Source of the DNA: Myxococcales bacterium
Lineage (GTDB): Bacteria > Myxococcota_A > Bradymonadia > UBA7976 > UBA1532
NCBI GenBank assembly: GCA_020633435.1
Contig: JACKDP010000002.1
Span: 62,001-126,000 of the forward strand
DNA: 64,000 nt
Direction: 5' to 3'
The notes below the pieces were generated by a model, which saw only the letters and a program-made list of their open reading frames with translations, did not search any database and was not told the origin of the DNA. Below, piece after piece: positions 7,834 to 16,520 of this stretch (its first letter is position 1; each line of letters begins with the position of its first letter). The translations under genes were made by a program, and so were the position numbers.

Positions 7834-9015
7834 ATGGACGCGGGGCGCCGCCGCCAGCGGCCCCGCACGGAGGCAGCCATCCGCAGCAACCTGCTGATCT
7901 TGCTGATGATTCTGGGTGGGCCCGCGGGCGCCGCGCCGGTGTGGTTCTGCGTCGCCGACGAGCCGGTGGAGGCGGCGGCGGTGGCCCAGCTCGGGCGCCA
8001 TGTGCGGCTCGGGTCGGTGCAGGCCGGCTGCGACGCCGGGGGCTACCACGCTCGCTTCGTGGCGGCGGCGGGCGGGGCGCATCTGCAGGTGGTGGCGCCC
8101 GATGGCAGCGTGGCGGTGCGCCGCGTCCCCTGGCTGGCGGGTCCGGCCCAGGCGCTCAGCCGGACGGTGATGGCGGATCGGCTGGGGGCCCTGGGGGTGC
8201 TGCTGGACGGGCTGCTGCTGGAGCACCAGCTCGCGGCGGCGCCGACCGAGCCACCGCCGCCGGCGCCGACCGAGCCACCGCCGGCGGCGCCGGTGGAGCC
8301 GCCCGCCGCGCCGCCGCCCGCCGCGCCGCCGTCCGTCGCCCCCCGCAAGATCGCGCGGCGCCCCAAGGCGCCAACGCCGGAGCCCGTGGCCGCGCCAGCG
8401 TCGGAGCCCCCGCCGGCGCCCGCGCCCGAGCCGCCGTTCGATCCCGGCCCGGCGCCCCCCCCCGAGCCCCCGCCCGTGCGGGTGGTCGTCCTCCCGCCGC
8501 CGCCCCCCCGGGTGACGATCACGCCCCACAGCCCGGCCTTCGGGGGCGTCCACCTGGATCTGCGCTGGCGGGCGCCCGCCATGCTGGTGCCCCAGGCCGG
8601 GCTGGTGGGTGGCTACGGTCCCCTGCAGGCGACGCTGAGCTGGCAGCCGGCGCTGGCGTGGGCCTGGGACGGGCGGCGGTACAGCGCGACGAGCGGGGGC
8701 CTCGGCCTCGACTACCGCGTGTCCATCCGGCGCGATCGCGGCTGGCGCCTGGCGGCCCCGGTGGGGCTGACGGTGGAGTACGCGCAGGTCGAGCGCACGG
8801 ACGTCGAGGGATCGCCGCACGGGCTCTGGCAGCTCGGGGTGGCGGTGGGCCTGCAGGGCGCCGTGCAGCTCGCGGAGAGCTTCTGGCTGGCGCCGACGCT
8901 GCGCGGGCGCTGGGCGCCAATCGGGCAGCTCAGCGTGGCCGATGGGCCGGTGGTGCCCTTCAACGAGGCGGGCGTCGAGGTGGGGCTGGGGCTGCTGCTG
9001 GCGCCGGGCTGGTAG
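7834..9015 (+). CDS. Secreted/envelope protein with Pro-rich linker and beta-rich C-terminus
   Basis: 393 residues from ATG 7834. The hydrophobic signal (NLLILLMILGGPAGA) starts about 15 residues in. An excellent GGAGG at 7869-7873 sits five bases before an in-frame ATC at 7879, so translation may really begin there on a rare start codon. After a mature domain of about 110 residues comes a Pro/Ala/Glu linker (about residues 130-230). The last 160 residues are alternating hydrophobic and aromatic strands (GVHLDLRW, VGGYGPLQATLSW, GLGLDYRVSIR, VGLGLLLAPGW) typical of a small outer-membrane beta-barrel. Function is unknown; no family is recognised. Confidence 0.75.
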   Translation: MDAGRRRQRPRTEAAIRSNLLILLMILGGPAGAAPVWFCVADEPVEAAAVAQLGRHVRLGSVQAGCDAGGYHARFVAAAGGAHLQVVAPDGSVAVRRVPWLAGPAQALSRTVMADRLGALGVLLDGLLLEHQLAAAPTEPPPPAPTEPPPAAPVEPPAAPPPAAPPSVAPRKIARRPKAPTPEPVAAPASEPPPAPAPEPPFDPGPAPPPEPPPVRVVVLPPPPPRVTITPHSPAFGGVHLDLRWRAPAMLVPQAGLVGGYGPLQATLSWQPALAWAWDGRRYSATSGGLGLDYRVSIRRDRGWRLAAPVGLTVEYAQVERTDVEGSPHGLWQLGVAVGLQGAVQLAESFWLAPTLRGRWAPIGQLSVADGPVVPFNEAGVEVGLGLLLAPGW

Positions 9016-9021
9016 GCCCCG

Positions 9022-9540
9022 TCAGCGCTTGCGCTTGAGGCGGGAGGCCGGGGCGCCGAAGCGATCGGTGGCGATGTGCCAGTGATCATCACGCCACCAC
9101 ACCCGCTCCACGATGCCTTCTCCCAGCCAGCGATGCTCCACCAGATCGCCGATCTCGAACCCCGAGGGCGGCGTGCCCGGGGGCGCGGCGCCCATGCCCG
9201 GGCTGGAGGGCGCGGGGATGGAGGCGGGCGGGGCGCTGGGGGCGACGACCGTCGGCGCCGACTGCGTGAACGGCTCGCGCACGATGGGGAACTCGCCGGT
9301 GGCGAGGGGCGCGTTCATGGACTGCACGGGCGTGGAGCCGGCGCGGGGCGGGGTGCTGGTGAGGCCGGCCACGAAGGCGCGGGCGCTGGCCTGGACCATG
9401 CCGCCCACGAGCGCGTTGATGACCCGCCCCGCCTCCTCCGGGTTGTCGGCGGCCCAGCGGCGCAGGTCGTCGAGATGCCGCCCGATGAACTCCGGCTCGT
9501 CGGGTCGAAATCCCAGATAGGTGCGGGTCTCCCGGCTCAT
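9022..9540 (-). CDS. Hypothetical protein with C-terminal small beta domain
   Basis: 172 residues, not recognised as a named family. The N-terminal 60 residues are helical and charged (PDEPEFIGRHLDDLRRWAAD). The middle is a Pro/Ala/Ser linker. The last 50 residues (FEIGDLVEHRWLGEGIVERV, then HWHIATDRFG and a basic RLKRKR end) look like a small SH3-like barrel of the DUF3553/CarD-entry type, in which GDxVxHxxxGxGxV is a recurring pattern. The basic tail could contact nucleic acid, but this is conjecture. There is no signal peptide, so it is probably cytoplasmic. It converges with the envelope-protein gene, with six bases between them. Confidence 0.65.
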   Translation of the reverse strand: MSRETRTYLGFRPDEPEFIGRHLDDLRRWAADNPEEAGRVINALVGGMVQASARAFVAGLTSTPPRAGSTPVQSMNAPLATGEFPIVREPFTQSAPTVVAPSAPPASIPAPSSPGMGAAPPGTPPSGFEIGDLVEHRWLGEGIVERVWWRDDHWHIATDRFGAPASRLKRKR

Positions 9541-9697
9541 CTCATCCCTCGGTCCCGGCGGGCGCCTGGCGGACCACCACTGGTCGCAGAGTCCGGCCGC
9601 GCAGACCCCCCTCGATCTGCTCGACCCTCACGACCCCGGTCCGCGTACACTACGACACTTCGCCGGATCGGTCGTGGGTTTTCTGATCGGCGGGCGG

Positions 9698-10852
9698 TCA
9701 CGCGAGCGAGCGATAGAGATCGATGGTGCGCTGGGCGATGGCCTCCCAGCGGTAGCGCTCGAAGACGAGGGCGCGGCCGCGGGCGCCCATGGCGTCGGCG
9801 GCGGCGGGATCGGCCAGGACGTCCAGCAGACCGGCCGCCAGGGCGTCGGCCTGGAGCGGCACGATGCGGCCGGCGTCCACCTCGGCCACGTCGGGGAAGT
9901 GGCAGGGCGCCGAGATGACGACGGGCCGGGCCCACGCCAGGGCCTCGGTGATGGCCATGCTGAAGCCCTCGTGGTGGCTGGGCAGGACGAAGGCGGCGGC
10001 GGCGGTGAAGGCGGCGGCCTTGCGCTCGCCCCCGAGCTCGCCCACGAGGTGCAGGCGGTCGCCGTAGCCATGCCACTCGGCGCCGGCCTCGAGGAGGGCG
10101 CGACCCCCCTGATCGCCCCCGGCCGCCACCAGGTGCACGTCCGGGCGGGCGGCGGCGACGGTGGCGAAGGCCTCGGCCAGCAAGCCCAGCCCCTTGCCCG
10201 GGTGCAGGCGGGACAGGAACAGCAGGTAGGGGGCGGCGCCGAGGGCCGGCAGCGTCGCCCGGAAGGCCCCGGGCGGGGGCCGCACGGCGAAGTGCTCGGC
10301 GAAGATCCCGTTGGGGATCACGGCGATACGCTTCGGCTTCACGAGCGCGCCGGCCCCCTCGTCGGCGTTGAGGACGTGCAGCGCGGCCGCGCGGCGCACC
10401 ATGGTGCCGTAGCCGAGGGCCAGCATCCCGAGCACCTTGCGTGGCCACTTCTCGGCCAGGGCGCCCCGGTGCAGGGAGCCATGGGGCGCGAGCACATAGG
10501 GCACCCCGAGGGATCGGCACACCTGGCTGGCGAGCAGGGTGGCGACGGGCCAGATGCCATGCAGGTGCGCCACGTCGGCCCCGCGCAGGGCGCGGCGGAG
10601 GGCGGGGCGGGTGAGGACGGAGCGGAAGAACCGGGGCTGGATGCGGGTCCGGGGCGGCGGGTCGTCGAAGTAGTCGGCCAGGAAGGCGGCGAGCCCCGGG
10701 TGGTCGAGGGCGTCCGACGACACGAAGGAGACGTCGTGGCCCAGGGCGCGCTGGGCCCGGGCCAGCCCCGCGATGACCCGCGGGGGGCCGCCGTTGGCGG
10801 GATCCAGCCAGTTGTAGACGTGGACGATGCGCAGAGGGCGGCCTGCGCTCAA
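9698..10852 (-). CDS. Glycosyltransferase family 4
   Basis: 384 residues with a two-Rossmann GT-B layout. The N-terminus reads LRIVHVYNWLDPANGGPPRV, with the Gly-rich acceptor loop; the C-terminal domain has LLFLSRLHPGKG and PSHHEGFSMAITEALA, the EX7E donor-site motif of GT4 retaining enzymes. It probably transfers a sugar from a nucleotide donor to a surface glycan. The start is a TTG at 10852 whose bases overlap the stop of the OmpA-like lipoprotein gene (TTGA), indicating translational coupling. A longer upstream reading has only shadow sequence. The acceptor is unknown. The gap to the next gene downstream (9541-9697) shows nothing I can support. Confidence 0.9.
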   Translation of the reverse strand: MSAGRPLRIVHVYNWLDPANGGPPRVIAGLARAQRALGHDVSFVSSDALDHPGLAAFLADYFDDPPPRTRIQPRFFRSVLTRPALRRALRGADVAHLHGIWPVATLLASQVCRSLGVPYVLAPHGSLHRGALAEKWPRKVLGMLALGYGTMVRRAAALHVLNADEGAGALVKPKRIAVIPNGIFAEHFAVRPPPGAFRATLPALGAAPYLLFLSRLHPGKGLGLLAEAFATVAAARPDVHLVAAGGDQGGRALLEAGAEWHGYGDRLHLVGELGGERKAAAFTAAAAFVLPSHHEGFSMAITEALAWARPVVISAPCHFPDVAEVDAGRIVPLQADALAAGLLDVLADPAAADAMGARGRALVFERYRWEAIAQRTIDLYRSLA

Positions 10853-11400
10853 CGGCGCACCCGCCGGAAGAGGGCGTGGGCCCCGTCGCCGTCGGTGCCG
10901 GCCTCCGCGGTGATCTGATCGGGCGAGACGCCGAGGGAGCGCAGGCGGGCGGCGGCGGACTCGGCCCGGCGCAGGGCGAGGCCAGCGTCGGCGCGGCGCT
11001 CGACGGCGGTGGCGTAGCCGAGGACGACGACCTGGTCCTCCGGCGCGCCGCGCAGGGCCCGCGCGATGGTGCCGAGGACCATCACGGCGTCGGGGTCGGG
11101 CACCGCGCTGCCGCGGGCGAAGCGCACCACGAAGCGGTGCCCTGCCGCGGCCTCGCAGGCCATCTTCGTGCACTGCACGCCGTCCTCGGTGCAGGTGCAG
11201 GTGTTGCAGCCATCGTCGGCCTCGAAGCGGGCGCCGAGGGCGTAGGTGGCGGGGCCGACGGTGCAGGCGGTGGCGCCGTCGCCGGCCACGACGGGCTGGC
11301 GGAGGACGGGCTCGTCATCGGGGTGCGGCGGAGGCCGGCCCCCGCAGGCGGTCAGGGACAGCGCGACGAACAGCCCGAAACTCAAAGAGAATCTGCTCAT
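10849..11400 (-). CDS. OmpA-like lipoprotein with a VWC-like Cys module
   Basis: 183 residues. The signal MSRFSLSFGLFVALSLTAC ends in a lipobox. Residues about 45-85 form a small Cys cluster (GCNTCTCTEDGVQCTKMAC) of the von Willebrand C/pacifastin style. The C-terminal part resembles the OmpA peptidoglycan-binding fold (FVVRFARGSAVPD, VVVLGYATAVERRADAGLAL, RRAESAAARLRSLGV), although the usual NxxLSxxRA signature is degenerate. It is probably an outer-membrane lipoprotein contacting peptidoglycan. It precedes, and is coupled to, the glycosyltransferase gene. The same Cys-cluster style recurs in the lipoprotein at 19977-21410. Confidence 0.8.
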   Translation of the reverse strand: MSRFSLSFGLFVALSLTACGGRPPPHPDDEPVLRQPVVAGDGATACTVGPATYALGARFEADDGCNTCTCTEDGVQCTKMACEAAAGHRFVVRFARGSAVPDPDAVMVLGTIARALRGAPEDQVVVLGYATAVERRADAGLALRRAESAAARLRSLGVSPDQITAEAGTDGDGAHALFRRVRR

Positions 11401-11442
11401 GGGGCGGGATTCTACCCTGGCCGCGCCCGGTGGGCGAGCGGT

Positions 11443-12639
11443 TCAGGCGGCGGCGGCCCGCTGGGCGTCCAGCTCGCTGAGCATCTGGTCGCCGGAGATC
11501 TGGTCGGCGGCGGCGCCGTCGAAGTACCGGCCCAGCCCCACCTCCTCGTAGGCCGGGCGGATGCGGTCGGAGAGCAGGCCGATCTCGCGCAGGTTGGGGA
11601 CGAGGCGGCTGAACATGACGCTGCGGAAGAGCTCCATGCCCGGGGCGTCGGTGACGAACTGGCGCCACTGGGCGCGGCTGATGATGCCCTCGAACCACTC
11701 CTCGTAGACCTCGTAGGCCATGAAGCGGTTGCGCATGAGGAGGGCCACCTCGAAGCACCAGTCCTCACGCTCGCGGCGCTCGCTCTCGCTGAGCTCCTGG
11801 CGCACATGGTCGCGCAGGGCCACGACGCCGTAGTGCACATGGCGGGCTTCGTCCTGGATGACGTTGCGCAGGAGGGCGCGCAGCAGGGGCTCGGCGGTGG
11901 TGCTGTACATGGTGCCGAAGGCGCCCAGGGCCAGGCCCTCCACCATGATCTGCATGCCCAGGAACTTCATGTCCCAGCGCCCGTCGGCCATGAGGGCGTC
12001 GATGATGACGAAGAGGTTGTCGTTCACCTGGTAGAGCTTCTGCATCTTGCTCTCCAGGTAGCGCTGGAAGACCTCGACGTGGCGCGCCTCGTCCATCACC
12101 TGGGTGGCGCCGTAGAACTTGCCGTCGAAGAACTGCACGGCCTCGGTCACCTGGGCGGCGGCGAAGAGGGCGCCCTGCTCGCCGTGCAGGAACTGCGACA
12201 GCATCCAGGCCGCCTGGCTGTGCTGGAAGGCCAGGCGCTCCTTCGGGCTGAGGCGGGAGGCGACGGGGATGGCGTCGAAGTCGAAGAACCAGGCCGGCAG
12301 CAGCGGCACCTCGGGGTTGACGGGATCGACGTCGATGCCCCAGGGCAGGTCGTCGCCATCCCACTGGCCCTGCTTGGCGCGCAGGTACAGGGCCTCCATC
12401 TCGGGGTGGTCGTGGGGGTAGGACCAGTCGAAGTGCACGCGGTGGCTGGCGGCCACGTGGGTGGGGACGCCCTGCTTGCCGCGGTGCAGGAGGAGGCCGC
12501 GCACGCCGGAGGGCCCGAGGGCCTTGAGCACGCGGGGGTCGCGGATGTGAGAGAACACGTCCACCACCTCGCGCCAGGCGTCGAGCTGGCTCTTGACCCG
12601 GGGGGGCAGGCGGTCGAGCACGCGGTCGGTCAGCTTCAA
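11443..12639 (-). CDS. Ferritin-like diiron carboxylate protein
   Basis: 398 residues starting at a TTG with GGAGG seven bases upstream. The helical core carries a full diiron set: Glu in LHGEQGALF, then MDEARHVEVF, a second Glu in VEGLALGAFG, and QDEARHVHYG, which gives two ExxH pairs plus two single Glu ligands as in R2-like and AurF-type oxidases. These enzymes activate O2 for hydroxylation, desaturation or N-oxygenation. The upstream genes in the same operon encode a MerR-type regulator and a ferredoxin-fused reductase, which is the expected electron donor. The exact substrate is unknown; a lipid-related one is a guess from the MerR-style operator. Confidence 0.85.
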   Translation of the reverse strand: MKLTDRVLDRLPPRVKSQLDAWREVVDVFSHIRDPRVLKALGPSGVRGLLLHRGKQGVPTHVAASHRVHFDWSYPHDHPEMEALYLRAKQGQWDGDDLPWGIDVDPVNPEVPLLPAWFFDFDAIPVASRLSPKERLAFQHSQAAWMLSQFLHGEQGALFAAAQVTEAVQFFDGKFYGATQVMDEARHVEVFQRYLESKMQKLYQVNDNLFVIIDALMADGRWDMKFLGMQIMVEGLALGAFGTMYSTTAEPLLRALLRNVIQDEARHVHYGVVALRDHVRQELSESERREREDWCFEVALLMRNRFMAYEVYEEWFEGIISRAQWRQFVTDAPGMELFRSVMFSRLVPNLREIGLLSDRIRPAYEEVGLGRYFDGAAADQISGDQMLSELDAQRAAAA

Positions 12640-12649
12640 GGGTCGCCTC

Positions 12650-13381
12650 CTAGACGGTGGCGAGCAGGTCGCGGACGCGACGCTCGCGCAGGTGGCCGAT
12701 GATGGCGTTGATGATCGGGATGGACCGCTCGATGGTGGCCGCGACCTCCTCGGGGGGCCGCGTCCCGAGGCGGTCGACCACGAGGGCCGTCTCCTGCTTC
12801 ACGAGCCGGGCGATGGTGCGCTCGTAGAGGCCGAGATCCTCGATGGTGAAGCCGGCCTCCTCGGTGATGCCGGCGTCGCGGAGGGCCCCGAAGAGCGTCA
12901 CGAGGGGCACGTCGGCGGCGTGCACGGTGATGCCGCCCGTCTGGGGGTCGCGGCGGGCGGCGATGGCGCCGGAGTCGACGAGCTGCTCCAGATCGTGGCC
13001 CTCGATGAGGCCGCGAGCCACGAGGTCGGCGCCGGGGACGGGCGGCCGATCGGCGCCGGCGGCGCCCCCCACGCGGGTGCGGACGGCCTGCAGGAAGGCG
13101 CGCTGGGCCTCGCTGTAGCCCTCAAGGGCCTCATCGCGCTCGCCGAGGAGGGCCTTGATGGCCTTGAGGGGCAGGAAGCGCTCGTGCTGCAGCTTGCGCA
13201 CGAGGTGCAGGCGCTCGACGTGCTCGGGCCCGTAGAACGCCATGTTGCGGCCGGTCTTGCGGCCGGGCGGCAGCAGGCCCTCCTGGATGTAGAAGTGGAT
13301 GGCCTGGCGGGTGAGGCCCGCCTCGGCGCACAGGTCCTTCATGCGCAGCGTCCACGAGCCGGGGGCGTGGGCGGCGTTCAC
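12650..13381 (-). CDS. MerR-family transcriptional regulator
   Basis: 243 residues from a GTG overlapping the stop of the reductase gene (GTGA). The N-terminal winged-helix region (LCAEAGLTRQAIHFYIQEGL, then GRNMAFYGPEHVERLHLVRK) matches MerR, with the Tyr/Phe-Y-x-x-GL turn. The effector half is long (about 150 residues, more than a metal-sensing MerR) and has no conserved metal-binding Cys pair, so it probably senses an organic or lipid ligand. It sits between reductase and diiron-protein genes and very likely controls the operon through the dyad at 14641-14661. Confidence 0.87.
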   Translation of the reverse strand: MNAAHAPGSWTLRMKDLCAEAGLTRQAIHFYIQEGLLPPGRKTGRNMAFYGPEHVERLHLVRKLQHERFLPLKAIKALLGERDEALEGYSEAQRAFLQAVRTRVGGAAGADRPPVPGADLVARGLIEGHDLEQLVDSGAIAARRDPQTGGITVHAADVPLVTLFGALRDAGITEEAGFTIEDLGLYERTIARLVKQETALVVDRLGTRPPEEVAATIERSIPIINAIIGHLRERRVRDLLATV

Positions 13382-14610
13382 CGGGGGACCTCGATCTGCA
13401 CGGGGCCGGCGGCGCGGGCGACGCAGGCGAGGACGTGGCCCTCGGCGCGCTCGCGGTCGGTCAGGCAGTTGGGCTCGTCCATCACGACGTCGCCGGCGGT
13501 GAGGCGGACGCGGCAGGCGCCGCAGCCGCCCATGGCGCAGGAGTAGGGCATGGCGACGCCCGCGGCGAGGCCGGCCTCGAGGAGGGTGCGGCCCGGGGCG
13601 GCCTCGGTGCCGATGGAGGCGCCGCCGCGCCAGATGACGACGGGCTGGGGCGTCGTGGCGGCGCCCCGGGCGCGGGGGCCGGGGGTGAAGCGCTCCAGGT
13701 GGACGCGGTCGGGGGACACCCCGTGGGCGGCGAGGGCGGCGGTGACGGCCTCCATCATCGGCGCGGGCCCGCAGACGAAGTAGCCGGCGGCGTCGGTCGG
13801 GAGGGCGGCGACGGCGGCGGCGGCCCCGGCGGCGTCCAGGCGGCCCGCCTGCCCGGCGAAGCCCGGCGCGGGGCGCTCGTGCACCCGGTGGAGGCGCAGG
13901 CGGTCGGGGTTTTGCTCAACAAGATCATCGAGTTGCGTCGCGAACATCTCGTCGGTGGCCGAGCGGCTGGCGTAGACGAGGGTGACGCGGCTCTGGGGCT
14001 CGACGGCCAGGACGCCCTGGGCGATGGCGAGGTGCGGGGTGATGCCGCTACCCCCGGCGACCAGGACGAGGTGGCGGGAGGCCGCGGCGTCGAGGGTGAC
14101 GCCGTAGCTGCCCGAGGGCCCCAGCACGTCGACGCGCTGGCCCGCCTCGGCCCGGGCGACGAGGTGGCCGGAGACCCGCCCCCCCTCCACCCGCTTCACG
14201 GCCACGGCCAGCTCGCCCGGGCGGGTCGGATCGGAGCACAGGCTGTAGGCCCGGCGGTGCTCTTCGCCGTCGACGCGCACGCAGAGGGTGAGGAACTGGC
14301 CCGGGTGGAAGGGCGTGGGGGCGCCGTCGAGGCGGGCGAGGCGCAGGCGGACGGCGTCGGGGGTGAGGGGGTCGACGCCGACGATCTGGAGGGTCCGACG
14401 GTTGAGGGCCGCGGCCTGGGCGGTGCGGGCGACGTAGGCGCGGCCGTCGCGCAGGCGCACGGGCGGGGGGCGCTGGTCGGTGAAGGCCGAGGCGAGGGCC
14501 TGCACGTCGCGGCGGAGGCCCGCCCAGCGCTCGCGCATGGGCCGGGGCAGCTCCAGGCGCACCCGAGGATCGAAGCGGCGCAGGGCGGTGCGGAGCGGTT
14601 CGGTGTCCAT
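13378..14610 (-). CDS. Ferredoxin-NAD(P)H reductase with C-terminal [2Fe-2S] ferredoxin
   Basis: 410 residues. The FAD-binding domain has HRAYSLCSDP (RxYS). The NAD domain has LVLVAGGSGITPHLAI and YFVCGPAPMMEA. The C-terminal plant-type ferredoxin has CAMGGCGACRVRL plus a later Cys (HVLACV), completing four ligands. The N-terminal 70 residues are an extra segment also seen in reductases linked to fatty-acid desaturases and PA-oxygenases. It moves electrons from NAD(P)H to an oxygenase; the diiron protein two genes downstream is the obvious partner. It starts at ATG 14610, next to a promoter/operator. Confidence 0.92.
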   Translation of the reverse strand: MDTEPLRTALRRFDPRVRLELPRPMRERWAGLRRDVQALASAFTDQRPPPVRLRDGRAYVARTAQAAALNRRTLQIVGVDPLTPDAVRLRLARLDGAPTPFHPGQFLTLCVRVDGEEHRRAYSLCSDPTRPGELAVAVKRVEGGRVSGHLVARAEAGQRVDVLGPSGSYGVTLDAAASRHLVLVAGGSGITPHLAIAQGVLAVEPQSRVTLVYASRSATDEMFATQLDDLVEQNPDRLRLHRVHERPAPGFAGQAGRLDAAGAAAAVAALPTDAAGYFVCGPAPMMEAVTAALAAHGVSPDRVHLERFTPGPRARGAATTPQPVVIWRGGASIGTEAAPGRTLLEAGLAAGVAMPYSCAMGGCGACRVRLTAGDVVMDEPNCLTDRERAEGHVLACVARAAGPVQIEVPR

Positions 14611-14617
14611 GGGGATG

Positions 14618-14661
14618 ACCGTAGCGAGGGGGACTGTAAAGCGTCAAGTGCCACTTTACGC
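14618..14661 (-). promoter_or_regulatory. Promoter and operator dyad of the reductase/merR/diiron operon
   Basis: On the minus strand, arms GCGTAAAGT and ACTTGACGC flank three central bases (14641-14661) and match as inverted repeats at 8 of 9 positions. A -35-like TTGACG (14642-14647) lies inside the right arm, with a weaker TACGGT (14618-14623) 18 bases downstream. That geometry fits binding by the MerR protein of the same operon. The predicted transcript would start almost at the ATG (14610), so the message may be leaderless. Confidence 0.5.
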
Positions 14662-14713
14662 TAGACGCCGGATGCTGGTGGCGGGCGGCGCGGCGATGCG
14701 CTACACCCGACGC

Positions 14714-15406
14714 ATGGCGAGCGACACCTCCGAGAAGCCGAACCTCGAGCCCTCGTGGCTGGCCGTGCTGGGCGATGAGTTCCAGCAGCCGTACATGCAG
14801 CAGCTCAAGGCGTTCCTGGTCAGCGAGCGGGCGGAGCACCGGGTCTTCCCGCCGGGCCGCGACATGTTCAACGCCTTCTGGTACACGCCCTTCCACACGG
14901 TGCGCGTGGTCATCCTGGGCCAGGACCCGTACCACGGGCCGGGCCAGGCCCATGGCCTGTGCTTCTCGGTGAAGCGCGGCGTGCCGCCGCCCCCCTCGCT
15001 GGTCAACATCTTCCAGGAGCTCAACCAGAGCCTCGGGGTGCCCCGACCGGCCCATGGCGAGCTCACCTCGTGGGCGCGGCAGGGGGTGCTGCTGCTCAAC
15101 ACGGTGCTCAGCGTGCGGGCGCACCAGGCCAACTCGCATCGGGGCCAGGGCTGGGAGCGGCTCACGGACCGGGTGATCACGGCGCTCAACGACGAGCGCG
15201 AGGGCATCGTCTTCGTGCTCTGGGGCGCGCCCGCGGGCCGCAAGGCCGGCATGATCGACGGGCGCCGGCACCTCATCCTCCAGGCGCCCCACCCGTCGCC
15301 GCTGTCGGCGCACCGCGGCTTCTTCGGCTGTGGCCACTTCGCTCGCATCAACGCGCACCTCAAGGCGCGGGGCGAGGCGCCCATCGAGTGGGCGCTCCCC
15401 GACTGA
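14714..15406 (+). CDS. ung: Uracil-DNA glycosylase, family 1
   Basis: 230 residues, the usual length. It removes uracil from DNA as the first step of base-excision repair. Family 1 motifs are complete: VVILGQDPYHGPGQAHGLCF with the catalytic Asp and uracil-stacking residues, LLLNTVLSV with the specificity Asn, and the HPSPLSAHRGFFGC leucine-loop region with the catalytic His. The start MASDTSEKP at 14714 is chosen over an ATG at 14696 because the family begins close to this point. It is divergent from the reductase operon, and the next gene follows after eight bases. Confidence 0.97.
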   Translation: MASDTSEKPNLEPSWLAVLGDEFQQPYMQQLKAFLVSERAEHRVFPPGRDMFNAFWYTPFHTVRVVILGQDPYHGPGQAHGLCFSVKRGVPPPPSLVNIFQELNQSLGVPRPAHGELTSWARQGVLLLNTVLSVRAHQANSHRGQGWERLTDRVITALNDEREGIVFVLWGAPAGRKAGMIDGRRHLILQAPHPSPLSAHRGFFGCGHFARINAHLKARGEAPIEWALPD

Positions 15407-15413
15407 CGCGGCG

Positions 15414-16484
15414 GTGAGCGAGCCCACCCCCGACGCACCCGGCGAGGAGCTGCTGCGGCCGCCCGGCCTGCTGGGCGGCGCGCGCCGGTTCCTGGCGCGG
15501 CACCACAAGAAGCTGTGGTGGCTGCACTCGGTCTATGCGCTGGGCCTGGGCGTCTTCATCATCACGTTCGCGGCGCGGGGCCTGCTCTACGTCCGCTGGA
15601 TTCTGCTCTTCGTCATCGCCGCGTGGTTCATCAGCCTGCTGGTCTTCCGCGTCGCGGGTAGCGGCCGGCAGCAGAAGCTCGAGACGCCGGTCGAGAAGCT
15701 GCGCTTCCTGGTGATGACGTACGTCCTCAAGAACCTCTACCAGGGCATGCTCTTCTTCTTGCTGCCCTTCTACTGGCAGAGCGCCACGGCCGGCGCGGCC
15801 AACTTCGGCTTCCTGGTGCTGCTCGCCGCCTGCACGCTGCTGGCCACGCTCGACGTCGTCTTCGACCGGGTGCTGATGCGGTGGCGGCTGCTCGCCTCGC
15901 TCTACTACGGCATGGCGCTGTTCGCCTGCCTCAACCTGGCCATCCCCGCGCTGCTGCTCGTCCCGGCCGTCTGGAGCCTGTCGCTGGCGGCCGTCGGCGC
16001 CACCATCGGCTTCTGGACGCTGCACTTCCGACCCCGCCACCTGCGGCGGCCGGTCGTCGCCGCCATCTTCGGTGCTACCCTCTTCGCCGCGTGGGGCACC
16101 GCCTGGCTGGCGAGGCGGGTCGTCCCCCCCGTCCCCCTCACCCTGGCCCACGCCGCCGTCGGCCCGGACGTCCTCGTCGACGGCCGGCTGGCCTACGAGG
16201 TCACCGCGCTGCACGAGAGCCTCATGCAGCAGATGGTGGCGGTCACCGACGTGCAGACGCTGGTCGACTCGGGCGAAGAGTTCGTCCACGTCTGGCGGCG
16301 TGACGGCGCCGAGATCGTGCGCCTGGTCCCTGCCCGCCGGCCCATCGAAGGCGACCGGGTGCGGCTGCGCTCCCGCTTGCTGCGCGAGCAGCTCCCCCGC
16401 AGCCGCGCGGGGCCGTGGACGGTGGACGTCGAGACGCAGCACGGCCAGCTCATCGGCCGCTTCGGCTTCCAGGTCACCGACTAG
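15414..16484 (+). CDS. DUF5924/DUF2914-type membrane protein
   Basis: 356 residues starting at GTG 15414. The N-terminal 260 residues carry about eight transmembrane segments (VYALGLGVFIITFAARGL, ILLFVIAAWFISLLVF and so on) joined by charged loops, including the conserved HHKKLWWLHS. The C-terminal 90 residues form a soluble beta domain of the DUF2914 type (EEFVHVWRRDG, GPWTVDVETQHGQLIGRFGF). This architecture is known as a conserved membrane protein of unknown function. Eight bases separate it from ung, so the two may share a transcript, but a functional link is not implied. Confidence 0.8.
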   Translation: MSEPTPDAPGEELLRPPGLLGGARRFLARHHKKLWWLHSVYALGLGVFIITFAARGLLYVRWILLFVIAAWFISLLVFRVAGSGRQQKLETPVEKLRFLVMTYVLKNLYQGMLFFLLPFYWQSATAGAANFGFLVLLAACTLLATLDVVFDRVLMRWRLLASLYYGMALFACLNLAIPALLLVPAVWSLSLAAVGATIGFWTLHFRPRHLRRPVVAAIFGATLFAAWGTAWLARRVVPPVPLTLAHAAVGPDVLVDGRLAYEVTALHESLMQQMVAVTDVQTLVDSGEEFVHVWRRDGAEIVRLVPARRPIEGDRVRLRSRLLREQLPRSRAGPWTVDVETQHGQLIGRFGFQVTD

Positions 16485-16520
16485 CCCCCGGAAATCCCCA
16501 GGCATTCCAACGCCTTACCA

